DNA of 33,391 bases from positions 1 to 33,391 of the forward strand of contig CAMOGQ010000026.1 of NCBI GenBank assembly GCA_946614165.1, in the 5' to 3' direction. The DNA is from an uncultured Lachnospiraceae bacterium (GTDB taxonomy: Bacteria > Bacillota > Clostridia > Lachnospirales > Lachnospiraceae). Made by a program: the position numbers and the translations under genes. Of the stretch, positions 7,862-17,287 are shown one piece after another; within the stretch, counting starts at the first letter, position 1; each line of letters opens with the position of its first letter. The notes under the pieces are model-generated. The model was not told the origin of the DNA. It worked only from the letters and a program-made list of their open reading frames with translations, and did no database searches.

Positions 7862-8854
7862 GTGAACTGGAACCAGCTGCAGTATATCGTGACCACCGCC
7901 CAGGAAGGGTCCGTCACCAGGGCCGCCGCCAGGCTCTTCATTTCCCAGCCCTCCCTGACCCTCAGCATCCAGAACCTGGAAAAGGAGCTGGGCATAAAGA
8001 TCTTCGAAAAAAGAAAGGGAGCCCTTTCCCTCACCTACGCAGGCCGCCTTTACTACGACTGGGCTCTCAACACCCTCCATTCCCGGGACCTTCTGGAAGC
8101 AAGACTCGGGGATATCAAGGAGGAAAAGAGCCATCAGATCCGTCTGGGCATCAGCCCCCACCGCAGCCGCATCCTCCTGCCGGCCATCCTGCCCCGCTTC
8201 TATGAAATCTTTCCGGCTTCCGAGATCCTTCTGGAGGAGCGCCCCACCTACCAGCTCCGGTCCTTGCTGGAGGAGGAAAAGCTGGACCTGATCATAGACG
8301 TCCCCCATCCGGACTCTCTGAACTACCAGAACATCCTTCTGGCCCAGGAACACCTGGTCCTGGCGGTTCCCGAGGTCTATTTAAAAAAGCTCCCGGAGAT
8401 CTCTCCGGAAGCTTCCATGGTCACAACGGACCCTGAGGATCAGGCGGGCGGGGCCGTGCCCATCCGGGCCTTCTCCTCTTTTCCTTTCTTTACTCTGGCA
8501 GAGCCCCAGAACCTTTCGGCCCTCTCCCGCCGGATCTACGAGGCGGCGGGTTTCCTGCCCCGGACCAGGCTGGTCTGCAGCAGCATCGAAACGGCCCTGG
8601 ATCTCTCCTCCAAGGGCCTGGGCATCGTTCTTGCTCCCGAGATCTACTCCCACTCCGACAGAGCCCCGGAGGGGATCCGTTTCTTCCATATGGCCCCCCG
8701 CATGGCGGACCGGCTGGACATGCGCCAGATCTGCCTCGTCCACCGCAAATCCCTCTACCTGCACGCGGGCCTGAAGACCCTGATCGGCCTCTTTATGGAA
8801 GCCGCGCCGCAGATCTACGGACAGGAAAGGCAGACGCCATCCCCCCGCTCCTGA
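7862..8854 (+). CDS. LysR family transcriptional regulator (LysR 1), divergent from chrA pair
   Basis: The 330-residue protein has a winged helix-turn-helix at residues 1-60 (VTRAAARLFISQPSLTLSIQNLEKELG) and a periplasmic-binding-like effector domain from about 90. The start is GTG with AAGGAG five bases upstream; no in-frame ATG with a better site precedes it. The gene diverges from the chromate-transporter pair over a gap with LysR-type boxes, so it probably controls that pair in response to a small ligand. Its 3' end converges on the sensor kinase gene, and no strong terminator was seen between them. Confidence 0.9.
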   Translation: MNWNQLQYIVTTAQEGSVTRAAARLFISQPSLTLSIQNLEKELGIKIFEKRKGALSLTYAGRLYYDWALNTLHSRDLLEARLGDIKEEKSHQIRLGISPHRSRILLPAILPRFYEIFPASEILLEERPTYQLRSLLEEEKLDLIIDVPHPDSLNYQNILLAQEHLVLAVPEVYLKKLPEISPEASMVTTDPEDQAGGAVPIRAFSSFPFFTLAEPQNLSALSRRIYEAAGFLPRTRLVCSSIETALDLSSKGLGIVLAPEIYSHSDRAPEGIRFFHMAPRMADRLDMRQICLVHRKSLYLHAGLKTLIGLFMEAAPQIYGQERQTPSPRS

Positions 8855-8948
8855 ATGTCCTCATCTTCTTTCTTTTTCAGGCGATGGGGTCCCTGGCCGG
8901 ATCGTCCGCTGAGCCGTCCGGAATCGGCATTCCCGGCACTCCGTGTTG

Positions 8949-11087
8949 TCATCCATGATTGGAAGGATCCTGAGAGTCAGGCAGGCGGATCTGGTCCAGG
9001 ATCCCGTTGTCCATGCACCATTTCTGTCCGTCCGTCATTTCCCGGGTCAGAAGAATGACCTGAATGCCGCTGTCCGTTCTTTTCACGATCTGGGCCAGGT
9101 CGATCCCGCTCATGGTCTCCAGCTCGTTCTCTGTGATCAGAATATCGCAGAAATGTTTCTTCTCCTGCAGACGGGAGATCACGGCCGCTTCATGGGACCG
9201 GTATTCGATCCTGGTCCCCAGGCTGTCCAGCCATACCTTCCAGGGGGCCAGATTTTTCTGGTCCCTGCAGACGCATACAGTGCGGACCTGGCCAGCTCCC
9301 TTATTCGCCCGGTACATATCCTCCTGTCTCTTTTTTCCCTCAAACTTCATCAGGAAGGAAGTGCCTTCTCCTTCCCTGCTCTTCACCTCTATGCTGCCCC
9401 CGGCATTCTCCACCATAGTCCTGACAACCGAAAGGCCCAGGCCCGTTCCCTGGCTGGATCCCTTGGTGGTATAAAAGGGTTCGAAAATATCCCTGAGGCT
9501 CTCCTCCCGGATGCCGCATCCCGTATCCGAAACGGACAGAAAGGCCTTCCTGTCCTCTCCGCTCCCGGATTCCTCCACTCTGTAAGTGATCTTCAGTTCC
9601 TTCTTCCCGCTTTTCTCCATGGCATGAAAGGCATTTTTACACAGGTTCATCAGGATGTGCTGCATCATGCCTTCCCGGCCCCGGATCCAGACAGAGTCCG
9701 GAGAGATATCCGCATGGAAAGAGATCCTTGCAGGCACCAGCTGTCTGACCACGGATACCGCCTCCTCCGTCTCTCTGGTCAGATCCAGCAGGACCATCCT
9801 TCCTCCCGCATCCATACGGGAGAAATCCAGAAGCTCTCTGGAAAGAGCGGCCGCCTGATTCACGGACCTGAGCATCTCCGACAGGATCTGGCGGTTGTCC
9901 TCCGAGACGGAAGGGTCGCTCTCCAGAAGCTCTCCGTAGACCATGACCGGGGTCAGATAGTTGTTGAACTCATGGGCGATATGGCTGCTCATCATGCCCA
10001 TGGACTGAACTCTCTGGTAATGCCGGATCTCATCGTTCTTTCTGGCCAGGGCCTCCATGCCCCGGTTGATCTCCTTCAGGTAGGAGATCTCCTTCTTCTG
10101 GGACTCTTCTCTCCGGATGGCCCAGGAGACCCAGATCAGGATCAGTACGATGGCAGCAAGATATACAAGGGTCAGGGCCGACATCATAAAAAGCATGCGG
10201 CGAAGAGGCCTCGAAAGCTCCGAAATGGGCAGAGTGGAATTGACGATCCACTTTTCCCCGTCCATGTCAATGGTGGTATAGGCTACGATCCTGCGGACAG
10301 ATGTCAGGTCCGGATCGTCCCAGACATAGGAATCCAGGATCCCGGTGCCCTCCTCCTGCTTCCTCTGCAGATCCAGCCAGGACTCCAGGCTCTGCAGATC
10401 CAAGTCGGGATAGGCCTCTTTTCTGTCATAGAGGGCGTCCATGCCGATCTGGCTGACGGCATGGTGCATGATAATGGCCAGGGAGGAGTCCTTTACGACA
10501 GAATAGCCTCCCTCTCCGATCCGGACAGGCAGGACGATCTTTTTATGGACCAGGCTCAGGTCCATGGCAAAGACCAGGGTGCAGGGCCCACCTGAAAGGT
10601 CCATGCTTCTCCCGATCAGCATCTCATACCAGCCGCTTCCCGCCTGATACTTGTCCAGGATGGAAGCCCGGGAAGGAAGGTCCCCTGCCAGGGCAGGCGC
10701 CTCATCAGGCCATGTCCCCAGGGTAAAGAGGATATCCTCCCCCTGCCTGCAGATACAGGCAGGATAAAGCCCCTCTTCTTCCTTCATCAGAAGTATAGCC
10801 GCCCTGGAAAGATCCTCAGGGGATACGTTTTCTCCGTCCCCCATGGCCGTATCCAGGATCAGGTCGATCTTTTCCATCTCCTGGGTAATATACTGGTCCA
10901 GGCTCCTTCCTATAGTCCTTGCCATGGTCAGAAGCTGGCCCTCTTCTGTTTCGATCAGGTTCTTTCTGTATCGGCTGTAGACCCCGGCATTGGCCAGGAT
11001 CATGACAGCAGAAAGGACCACCGCCGCGATCACGGTGATGATCCTCATTTTTCTTCCGCTCCAGACATTTCGAAACTGACTGGTCAT
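8949..11087 (-). CDS. Hybrid sensor histidine kinase with extracellular dCache-like domain and degenerate receiver
   Basis: The 712-residue membrane kinase has TM helices near 15-35 and 299-321 with a large extracytoplasmic sensing region of dCache type between them. The H box SHIAHEFNNYLTPV holds His372. The ATPase part has the N box MNLCKNAFHAM, G1 VSDTGCGI, F box FEPFYTTK and G2 GTGLGLSVV. The last roughly 115 residues resemble a receiver, but the phospho-acceptor Asp is Glu653 (DILITENELETMSG), the acidic pair at its start is absent and the late Lys is not evident, so it is probably a fixed-state module. Its start overlaps the response regulator stop by 4 bp. Because a citrate-type carrier gene lies just upstream, a carboxylate signal is a reasonable guess. 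Confidence 0.88.
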   Translation of the reverse strand: MTSQFRNVWSGRKMRIITVIAAVVLSAVMILANAGVYSRYRKNLIETEEGQLLTMARTIGRSLDQYITQEMEKIDLILDTAMGDGENVSPEDLSRAAILLMKEEEGLYPACICRQGEDILFTLGTWPDEAPALAGDLPSRASILDKYQAGSGWYEMLIGRSMDLSGGPCTLVFAMDLSLVHKKIVLPVRIGEGGYSVVKDSSLAIIMHHAVSQIGMDALYDRKEAYPDLDLQSLESWLDLQRKQEEGTGILDSYVWDDPDLTSVRRIVAYTTIDMDGEKWIVNSTLPISELSRPLRRMLFMMSALTLVYLAAIVLILIWVSWAIRREESQKKEISYLKEINRGMEALARKNDEIRHYQRVQSMGMMSSHIAHEFNNYLTPVMVYGELLESDPSVSEDNRQILSEMLRSVNQAAALSRELLDFSRMDAGGRMVLLDLTRETEEAVSVVRQLVPARISFHADISPDSVWIRGREGMMQHILMNLCKNAFHAMEKSGKKELKITYRVEESGSGEDRKAFLSVSDTGCGIREESLRDIFEPFYTTKGSSQGTGLGLSVVRTMVENAGGSIEVKSREGEGTSFLMKFEGKKRQEDMYRANKGAGQVRTVCVCRDQKNLAPWKVWLDSLGTRIEYRSHEAAVISRLQEKKHFCDILITENELETMSGIDLAQIVKRTDSGIQVILLTREMTDGQKWCMDNGILDQIRLPDSQDPSNHG

Positions 11088-11782
11088 GCCTTCTCTCCTT
11101 CATCCATCCTGTATCCGATCCCCCGGACCGTCTTCAGATAGACCGGATTTCTGGGATCCTCCTCGATCTTGGCCCGGATCCGTTTGATATAGACAGTGAT
11201 GGTATTGTCGTCCACCACCGCGTCGTTCCAGATCTGCCGGTAGAGCTGCTCCTTGGAAAAGACCCTGCCGGGATTTTCCAAAAGAAAACGGAAAAGATTC
11301 AGTTCCCTTCCCGTAAAGGTCAGAGGCTCTCCGTTCTTATAGCATTCCATCTTCAGAAGGTCCATACGGAAGGGGCCCACCATAAGCTCCGTGTCCCTGT
11401 CCCTGGAATAGACCTGGCTGCGTCTGATCAGGGCCCTGGCCGTCTGGATCAGGACAGAGGTATGGAAGGGCTTCGTCAGATAGCTGTCCGCCCCGTAGCC
11501 CAGGCCCAGGATCTGATTCATTTCATCGTCCTTGCCGGAAAGCATGAGGACAGGGGTGTTGTCGCCGGAACGCCGCATTTCCTGCAGGACCTCATAGCCG
11601 CCCTTTCCGGGCATCATGACGTCCAGAATGACCAGCTGGAATCTTTCCCGCCGCAGCATCTGCAGGGCCTCGGCACCGTCCGACGCTTCCGCAGTTTCCA
11701 TATTTTCCCTGCGGAAGGCTGTTTTCAGTGCCATGCGTATGGGCGCTTCGTCATCCACGATCAGGATCTCATTCATAGACAT
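11084..11782 (-). CDS. OmpR/PhoB family response regulator
   Basis: The 232-residue two-domain regulator has a receiver with the acidic pair DDE (10-12), the phospho-acceptor Asp54 in VILDVMMPG, a switch Ser82 and Lys104 in YLTKPF. The DNA-binding winged helix at the C-terminus has TGRELNLFRFLLENPGRVF and DDNTITVYIKRIRAKI. It starts at ATG with GGAGG seven bases upstream. It is translationally coupled to its kinase (ATGA overlap). Candidate targets are the citrate-type carrier gene, whose promoter has repeated GTGACC half-sites, and its own operon. Confidence 0.93.
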   Translation of the reverse strand: MSMNEILIVDDEAPIRMALKTAFRRENMETAEASDGAEALQMLRRERFQLVILDVMMPGKGGYEVLQEMRRSGDNTPVLMLSGKDDEMNQILGLGYGADSYLTKPFHTSVLIQTARALIRRSQVYSRDRDTELMVGPFRMDLLKMECYKNGEPLTFTGRELNLFRFLLENPGRVFSKEQLYRQIWNDAVVDDNTITVYIKRIRAKIEEDPRNPVYLKTVRGIGYRMDEGEKA

Positions 11783-11827
11783 GGGGCTTCCTCCGTTTTA
11801 CATTTTAAAAACTTCTGTTATAGTATC

Positions 11828-11866
11828 ACAAAACTGCGGCCTGCCGTAGGCATGCCGCAATTTTGT
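11828..11866 (-). terminator. Long hairpin between citrate carrier and response regulator genes
   Basis: Arms ACAAAACTGCGGC (11828-11840) and GCCGCAATTTTGT (11854-11866) pair over 13 positions with one mismatch, and the loop can form GCC/GGC pairs. The A-rich and U-rich outer ends fit a bidirectional terminator, which would separate the transporter from the two-component operon. It could instead be an operator for the regulator gene. Confidence 0.5.
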
Positions 11867-11942
11867 CAGTGCTTCTTTCCGATATTTTGTTTTCCTGCAA
11901 ATATCATCAGGTTGTCTGTCTTATTTCAGCTGCCTGTATTTC

Positions 11943-13244
11943 TTATACAGGGATGATTCCCACGATGACGCAGAGGATCACAGTGATCACGCTGATCAGG
12001 AAGTAGGGCGGGATGCTGAACTTCATGTGGTCCTTGAGCTCTGTACCGGTCAGACCGATGGCCAGGAAGGTAGCGGGAACCAGAGGGCTGACCATCAAAG
12101 CCAGGTTCTTGCCGATGATCATGGCCACTGCTGTGCTCAGGGAAGCCACGCCGTAGGTCTCGCCTACCTGCATGACCAGAGGCATGATGCCGTAGAAGTA
12201 AGCGTCGGTTCCTACGCAGAGGCCCAGAGGCAGGGCCAGGATGCCGAAGATGACGTGGATGAACTTGCCCAGGGCGGCGGGGATGATGCCCATGATGGCG
12301 TTTGCCATTTCTGTCAGCATGCCGGTTCCGTCAAAGACGCCCACCATGGCGCCTGCGGCAAAGAGGGTGGCGGAAATGATCAGGGCTGCGGGGGCGTGCT
12401 TCTTGATCAGCTTGTCCTGAAGCTTCTGGTCGGGATAGTTGACTGCCAGAAGGATGCAGAGGGCGGCCATGAATACCACGTAGCTGGGAGCCAGGCCCGC
12501 GGACAGGATGGCGATGACTGCGACGGTAAGGATCAGGTCGAATGCAAGCAGAGGACCGTGCTTTCTGAGGGCGTCCGCTTCGGCGGCTGCCTTCTGGTCG
12601 ACTTCCACTTCTTCGCCTGCACCCTTGCCTGCGCCGGCCTTAACGGCCATCATGCCCAGGATGACTGCCAGGACGATGTCCAGGACAAGGCCCATGATCT
12701 GAACGGGAATGAGGATGTGCCAGAGATCGTTGGCGTCCATTCCCAGAACGGTGGCCGCTCTGGCTGTGGGGCCGCCCCAGGGGAGCAGGTTCATGACGCC
12801 CATGCAGGCACCGGTGATGCAAAGCAGGATCTTTGGATCGATCTTCATTCTCTTATAAACGGGATAAAGAGCGGGGATGGTGATCAGGACGGTGGTGGCT
12901 GTGGTGCCGTCCAGGTGGGCGATGGTAGCGATGATGGCGGTGGCCACGGTCACGGCGATGACATTGCTGCCTGCCTTTTTGACCAGCCAGTCCACGATGA
13001 TGTCAAAGAGGCCCGTATCGGACAGGACGCCGAAATAGATGACCGAAAAGATAAACAGTATACCGTTGCTGGTGGTGGTGGTGACGCCCTCCTTGATCAT
13101 GCCGGCCACCTCCACGGGACCGTGTCCCAGGATCAGGGCCGCGATGGCGGGAACGACTACGAGTACGACGATGGGCGACATCTTTCCTTTAAGAAGAAGC
13201 GCCACGATCACGATGATCATGATAAAGCCTACTGCTGCAACCAT
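11943..13244 (-). CDS. CitMHS family citrate/metal (H+ or Na+) symporter
   Basis: The 433-residue membrane protein has about 12 helices, the normal CitMHS length. Characteristic stretches are SDTGLFDIIVDWLVKK, AHLDGTTATTVLITIPALYPVYKR and NLLPWGGPTARAATVLG; a charged loop near 205-230 splits two halves. CitM and CitH of Bacillus import citrate as a complex with Mg2+ or Ca2+. The start is ATG after GAGGAGG. It lies between the PrpF-type gene and the two-component operon, all on one strand, each with its own control region. In Bacillus a citrate-sensing two-component system switches on citM, and the arrangement here is parallel although the regulator type differs. The substrate could also be another tricarboxylate. 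Confidence 0.9.
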   Translation of the reverse strand: MVAAVGFIMIIVIVALLLKGKMSPIVVLVVVPAIAALILGHGPVEVAGMIKEGVTTTTSNGILFIFSVIYFGVLSDTGLFDIIVDWLVKKAGSNVIAVTVATAIIATIAHLDGTTATTVLITIPALYPVYKRMKIDPKILLCITGACMGVMNLLPWGGPTARAATVLGMDANDLWHILIPVQIMGLVLDIVLAVILGMMAVKAGAGKGAGEEVEVDQKAAAEADALRKHGPLLAFDLILTVAVIAILSAGLAPSYVVFMAALCILLAVNYPDQKLQDKLIKKHAPAALIISATLFAAGAMVGVFDGTGMLTEMANAIMGIIPAALGKFIHVIFGILALPLGLCVGTDAYFYGIMPLVMQVGETYGVASLSTAVAMIIGKNLALMVSPLVPATFLAIGLTGTELKDHMKFSIPPYFLISVITVILCVIVGIIPV

Positions 13245-13297
13245 TTTTCTTCCTCCTCTTTCCTTGAAGTGTTTTTTTCTGCTGTCTGTCAGCTGTT

Positions 13298-13336
13298 ACT
13301 ATAAGGATAAGTGACCGGAATGAAATTAAAGTGACC
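13298..13336 (-). promoter_or_regulatory. Possible promoter of the CitMHS gene with GTGACC direct repeats
   Basis: TATAGT on the minus strand (13298-13303) is a 5/6 match for -10, while the -35 at 17 bases (ATTTCA) is poor, as for an activated promoter. The plus strand shows AAGTGACC at 13309-13316 and again at 13329-13336, exactly 20 bases apart, about two helix turns. This spacing fits OmpR-family regulators. Confidence 0.4.
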
Positions 13337-13368
13337 CTATTATGACAGTTTTGTCACAATAGGGTCAC
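13331..13368. terminator. Perfect inverted repeat downstream of prpF-type gene
   Basis: GTGACCCTATT (13331-13341) and AATAGGGTCAC (13358-13368) pair perfectly, and TGACA/TGTCA pair inside with a 4-base loop. The minus-strand reading continues TTTAATTT, so it can end the PrpF-type gene. Its left arm also contains one of the GTGACC repeats, so it may double as an operator. Confidence 0.55.
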
Positions 13369-13446
13369 CTGACTTTTTCTGTATGAAGATCATTTACGAA
13401 GCACGCAGGCGGCCGGCCTTTTTTCATCGGCACGGTCTTCCCTTAA

Positions 13447-14583
13447 TTATCTGCGGATGTAGATGGTGCCTTCCATGATCCTTCTGGCAGTCCTCTGTAC
13501 GGCTACGCCGGGGACCTTCACTTCCTCTCCCTCTTTCACGATGGTGGGGACCATGGTCATGACGCCGCTGGGATGTCCGATCCTGACGGTCTCTCTGCCG
13601 GGTGCGCCCAGGACCTTCTGAAGAAGAGAGCCTTCCAGGAAAGCCGCTACGGAAATGGAACTGGCGGATGTCAGAGGACAGGCCTTATGGCACTTGAATA
13701 CGGATATGACGCGGGCGCATACGTCCATGTCTTCTGCTTTTGTTTCTCCGCCTTCGATATCCCTGTAGGAGGCAGGCTTTGTAAAGAAACCCACCTTGGG
13801 AACTGCGGGCTGGTTGTCGGTGGCATCCTTCAGATCAGAGGCAAAGCCCATCTTCACGCAGGCCGTGCCCCGGATCTTCTCCAGCAGGTCGCAGACCTCT
13901 TTATTTCCGTTGATCTCTTCGGGAAGCTCCGTGCCCTTCATGCCTATATCCTCCGCCCTGACCAGGACAATGGGATTGGATACGTCCAGGATGGTGGCTT
14001 CGATGGGACCGTGGCCGGGAATGTCCAGAAGATCCAGCGTATTTCCCGTAGGAAGGAGCTTTCCTGTCTTGGAGCCTGCGGGGTTCAGGAAATTGACCTT
14101 AAGCTCGGCTGCCGTGCCGTCCACGCCGGCGATATGGCAGTCGCCCTCCTGGGCAAAGGTGCCGGTCTCATGGTCGATGGGAACAGTCACGTCGATGTAC
14201 TTGTCGGTATTGCGGTTGAAAAGGTGAACATTGGTAACAGGCTCTTTGATGTCCACCAGGCCGCTCTCTACGGCGAAGGGACCGACCGCGGCGGTCATGT
14301 TGCCGCAGTTGGACTTGTAGTCGATCTGCTCCTTGCCCACGATGACCTGGCCTACCAGGTACTCTACGTCCACGCCTTCCATGTCGCTCTTCCAGACGAT
14401 GACGATCTTGTTGTTGGAGGATACGGTGCCGCCCATGCCGTCGATCTGCTTGGGATCGGGGCTTCCCATGACCTGAAGAAAAATGGAATCCCACTCAGCT
14501 CTGTCAGCGGGAAGATCCTCTTTTAAAAACATGCAGCCCTTGCTGGTGCCGCCTCTCATGAATACTGTTCTGAACTTTCTCAT
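13447..14583 (-). CDS. PrpF/GalD family isomerase (aconitate, methylaconitate or oxalomesaconate type)
   Basis: The 378-residue protein has the two-domain DapF-like fold of PrpF, which moves a C=C bond in unsaturated tricarboxylates. The N-terminal signature FMRGGTSKGCMF, Lys59 in SSNNK and Cys93 in SNCGNM match the residues used for proton transfer in PrpF. PLTSASSISVAAFLEG and RIGHPSGVM are also typical. Known activities in the family are 2-methylaconitate cis-trans isomerase, 4-oxalomesaconate tautomerase and E. coli YbhH; sequence alone does not choose. The start at ATG 14581-14583 is supported by GAGGAG and by a promoter upstream, which excludes a longer reading. Next to aconitase-like hydratases, it likely feeds them with the right double-bond isomer. 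Confidence 0.92.
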   Translation of the reverse strand: MRKFRTVFMRGGTSKGCMFLKEDLPADRAEWDSIFLQVMGSPDPKQIDGMGGTVSSNNKIVIVWKSDMEGVDVEYLVGQVIVGKEQIDYKSNCGNMTAAVGPFAVESGLVDIKEPVTNVHLFNRNTDKYIDVTVPIDHETGTFAQEGDCHIAGVDGTAAELKVNFLNPAGSKTGKLLPTGNTLDLLDIPGHGPIEATILDVSNPIVLVRAEDIGMKGTELPEEINGNKEVCDLLEKIRGTACVKMGFASDLKDATDNQPAVPKVGFFTKPASYRDIEGGETKAEDMDVCARVISVFKCHKACPLTSASSISVAAFLEGSLLQKVLGAPGRETVRIGHPSGVMTMVPTIVKEGEEVKVPGVAVQRTARRIMEGTIYIRR

Positions 14584-14661
14584 AGTATGCTCCTCTTCTG
14601 ATCCTGTCAGCTGATCAGCCTGCTTCGCGGCCCTGCTGCCCAAATTCTGCTTTCCTTGTTC

Positions 14662-14690
14662 ATTATAGTTCTGTCTCATTTGTTTGTAAA
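14662..14690 (-). promoter_or_regulatory. Promoter of the PrpF-type gene
   Basis: TTTACA (14685-14690) and TATAAT (14662-14667) on the minus strand are spaced 17 bases, matching consensus at 5/6 and 6/6. Immediately upstream (14695-14704) the plus strand reads ACATTTGTGA, identical to the core of the dyad before the SorC regulator gene. Confidence 0.75.
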
Positions 14691-14760
14691 TATAACATTT
14701 GTGACTGAGCCATAACCTTTTTTGCATAGCCGGCCTGCATTATGCGTCAGGAAGTATACA

Positions 14761-14794
14761 AAAAGAGGACTGCCCCGGAATGCAGTCCTCTTTT
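14761..14794. terminator. Terminator of hydratase 1
   Basis: AAAAGAGGACTGC (14761-14773) and GCAGTCCTCTTTT (14782-14794) pair perfectly over 13 bases around an 8-base loop. A and U tails make it bidirectional. It lies about 86 bases after the hydratase stop; no convincing reading frame lies in between. Confidence 0.9.
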
Positions 14795-14879
14795 GCCCGT
14801 CCTGAGACGGAAGTTTATACAGTCAGCTCATATGTGAGGAGGAGCTTCTTTTTAACAATTCCGTTCTGCCTGCCGGATC

Positions 14880-17180
14880 TTATTTCTTCCTTTTGTTCCG
14901 GTTAAAGTTGATCAGGCACCCGGCCTTTACGATCTCTCTCTCATTCTTTGTCATATCCATGATGTAGAGATCGATCTGCTCAGCCTTTCCATCCTTTACC
15001 ACGTAGGCCTTGATGTCTGACAGATCGCCGTCCAGGGCCTTTCTGATGCCGGGTACATAGATGTAGTCGCCTACTTCAAAGGCATCGGGCTCGCCCTTGA
15101 GATGGAAGGGGATCATGCCCCAGTTCATGACGTTGGAGCGGTAGCGCTTGGTGGCATACTCCTTGGTAATGTTGGCCAGACCGCCGATCACTCTCTGGCA
15201 GGAAGCTGCCTGCTCGCGGGCGGAACCGTCGCCGGGCTTGTTGGCGTATACCATGGATCCGATCTCGATGTCCTGTACATTGACATCCTCGGAGCCGGGA
15301 ATGGTGTTGATTACCCTGTAGACATCCGCAAGGGCGGGATCCTTTTCCACTGCGCTGCCGCCGGATACGCGGACTCTCTCAGTCTGGTCCACAGCCTTGG
15401 AACGGCCTACATATTCGGGATCTCTTCTGGACAGAGTGAACTCTGCCAGGCCCAGAGGGTTGGATCTGTAGGAGGAAGTCTCACCGGAAGGAATCAGTTC
15501 GTCAGTGGTGGTGACTTCATCCAGGATCTTGGAGCAGACCTTTAAGAGGATGTTGTCGGCCAGGGGTTCCAGTTCGGGCCAGGGCTTGATGTTGGGACCG
15601 TCAAAGAGGGAGACCTCAGGCTGGGCCTTGCCGAATCCCTGGTAGACGCGGGCCCTGTAAACGGTATCGTCATAGTCGTGCTCAGGCACATTGCCCCATA
15701 CGTCGTACTCGGCCGCGGAGGTAAGAAGGCCGCCGTTTGCTGCGGTAGCCGCGATGGAACGGGCGTCCATAAGGGCCGCTGCCGCCATCTGGCCGTTGCC
15801 GGGCTTGGAACCTTCTCTGTTGGGGAAGTTCCTGGTGGTGTGGCGGATGGACAGGCCGTTGTGCATGGGCGTGTCGCCGGCACCGAAGCAGGGGCCGCAG
15901 AAGGCTGTCTTGACGATGGCGCCTGCCGTCATCAGGTCTGCGATGTAGCCCTTTCTTGCCAGGTCGATGAATACGGGCTGGGAAGAAGGATAAACGTCAA
16001 GGGAGAATTCGCCGGCGCCGCAGCTTCTTCCGCGGAGCATGTTGGCTGCTTCCACCACGTTGGTGTAGTTGCCGCCTGCGCAGCCTGCGATGATGCCCTG
16101 CTGGACCTGGAGCTTTCCGTCTCTGATCTTGTCAAGAAGAGTGAAGTTCGCTCTTCCGTCTGCGATACGGGCGGCTTCCACTTCCACAGTATGAAGGATA
16201 TCTTCCAGGTTGGCGTTCAGCTCGTCAATCTCATAGGTGTTGGAGGGATGGAAAGGCAGAGCGATCATGGGCTTTACGGTGGAAAGGTCTACGTAGACGC
16301 AGCCGTCGTAGTAGGCTACATCCGCGGGATCCAGCTTCCTGTAATCCTGAGGTCTGCCGTGGCTTACCAGGAACTTCTGGGTATCCTCGTCGGTTCTCCA
16401 GATGGAGGACAGGCAGGTGGTCTCTGTGGTCATAACGTCGATGCCGTTGCGGTAATCGGTGGTCATCTCGGAGATGCCGGGGCCAACGAATTCCATGACC
16501 TTATTCTTGACATAACCCTTTTTGAAGACAGCGCCGATGATGGCCAGGGCGATGTCCTGAGGTCCCACGTAAGGAGCAGGCTTTCCGTCCAGGTAGACAG
16601 CTACAACGCCGGGATAAGCTACGTCATAGGTATCCCTGAGCAGCTGCTTGCCCAGCTCTCCGCCGCCTTCGCCGATGGCCATGGTGCCCAGAGCGCCGTA
16701 ACGGGTGTGGGAGTCGGAGCCCAGGATCATCTTTCCGCAGCCGGCCATGGTCTCGCGCATGTACTGATGGATGACGCCGATGTGGGGAGGAACATAGATT
16801 CCGCCGTATTTTTTAGCGGCGGAAAGGCCGAACATGTGATCATCTTCATTGATGGTGCCGCCTACCGCGCACAGGGAGTTGTGGCAGTTGGTCAGAACAT
16901 AGGGCAGAGGGAACTCTTCCATGCCGGAAGCTCTGGCTGTCTGGATGATACCTACGAAGGTAATGTCGTGGGAAGTCATGGCGTCGAAACGGATGCGAAG
17001 GTTGTCCATGGACTCCGCTGTGTTGTGGGCCTTCATGATGGAATAGGCGATGGTGCCCTTTTTTGCCTCTGCAGGGGCAGCGCTCTTTCCAGTCATCTGT
17101 TCCACTCTGGCTGCCTCAGCCTCGGGAACGATCTCTGTGCCGTTTACAAGGTATACGCCGCTGTCATAAAGTCTGACCAT
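14880..17180 (-). CDS. Aconitase-superfamily hydratase 1 (YbhJ-like)
   Basis: The 766-residue protein has the full aconitase domain order. [19 protein letters not shown] is the substrate-region loop. Iron-sulfur ligands are visible as [11 protein letters not shown] and the pair in FCGPCFG. The C-terminal swivel domain carries SSYRSNP and [10 protein letters not shown]. These are the [4Fe-4S] lyase/hydratase features, but the flanking words differ from true citrate aconitase (SCTNTSNP), so it belongs to the uncharacterised YbhJ-type hydratases. The start is ATG 17178-17180 with AAGGAG upstream. It is monocistronic, with a LysR-type bipartite operator 100 bases upstream. E. coli has a similar pairing of a PrpF-type protein (YbhH), a transporter and YbhJ. 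The exact substrate is unknown; a tri- or dicarboxylic hydroxy acid is expected. It has a paralogue at 18569-20806. Confidence 0.9.
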   Translation of the reverse strand: MVRLYDSGVYLVNGTEIVPEAEAARVEQMTGKSAAPAEAKKGTIAYSIMKAHNTAESMDNLRIRFDAMTSHDITFVGIIQTARASGMEEFPLPYVLTNCHNSLCAVGGTINEDDHMFGLSAAKKYGGIYVPPHIGVIHQYMRETMAGCGKMILGSDSHTRYGALGTMAIGEGGGELGKQLLRDTYDVAYPGVVAVYLDGKPAPYVGPQDIALAIIGAVFKKGYVKNKVMEFVGPGISEMTTDYRNGIDVMTTETTCLSSIWRTDEDTQKFLVSHGRPQDYRKLDPADVAYYDGCVYVDLSTVKPMIALPFHPSNTYEIDELNANLEDILHTVEVEAARIADGRANFTLLDKIRDGKLQVQQGIIAGCAGGNYTNVVEAANMLRGRSCGAGEFSLDVYPSSQPVFIDLARKGYIADLMTAGAIVKTAFCGPCFGAGDTPMHNGLSIRHTTRNFPNREGSKPGNGQMAAAALMDARSIAATAANGGLLTSAAEYDVWGNVPEHDYDDTVYRARVYQGFGKAQPEVSLFDGPNIKPWPELEPLADNILLKVCSKILDEVTTTDELIPSGETSSYRSNPLGLAEFTLSRRDPEYVGRSKAVDQTERVRVSGGSAVEKDPALADVYRVINTIPGSEDVNVQDIEIGSMVYANKPGDGSAREQAASCQRVIGGLANITKEYATKRYRSNVMNWGMIPFHLKGEPDAFEVGDYIYVPGIRKALDGDLSDIKAYVVKDGKAEQIDLYIMDMTKNEREIVKAGCLINFNRNKRKK

Positions 17181-17258
17181 TTGTTTTTCTCCTTTCAGAA
17201 TGTCTCCGGGTTTTTGTCTGCTGCTGCTTTTTTTGTGTTTCTGTTTCTTTCTGATTCC

Positions 17259-17287
17259 ATGATACCCTGGTCTTATCATAGAGTAAA
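17259..17287 (-). promoter_or_regulatory. Promoter of hydratase 1
   Basis: TTTACT (17282-17287) and TATCAT (17259-17264) on the minus strand are separated by 17 bases (4/6 and 5/6). The -35 box lies inside the 16-bp block shared with the 59-residue gene, whose promoter has the same layout. The expected leader is about 70 bases. Confidence 0.6.

Noticed and set aside
8943..10595. Open frame of 550 residues opposite the sensor kinase
   Set aside because: Antisense shadow; the kinase on the minus strand has all catalytic boxes.
12027..13304. Open frame of 425 residues on the plus strand opposite the CitMHS gene
   Set aside because: It is Gly/Asp/His-rich shadow translation of a membrane protein gene.
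14584..14727. 48-residue N-terminal extension of the PrpF-type protein
   Set aside because: A consensus promoter lies inside it and the family fold begins at the ATG at 14583.
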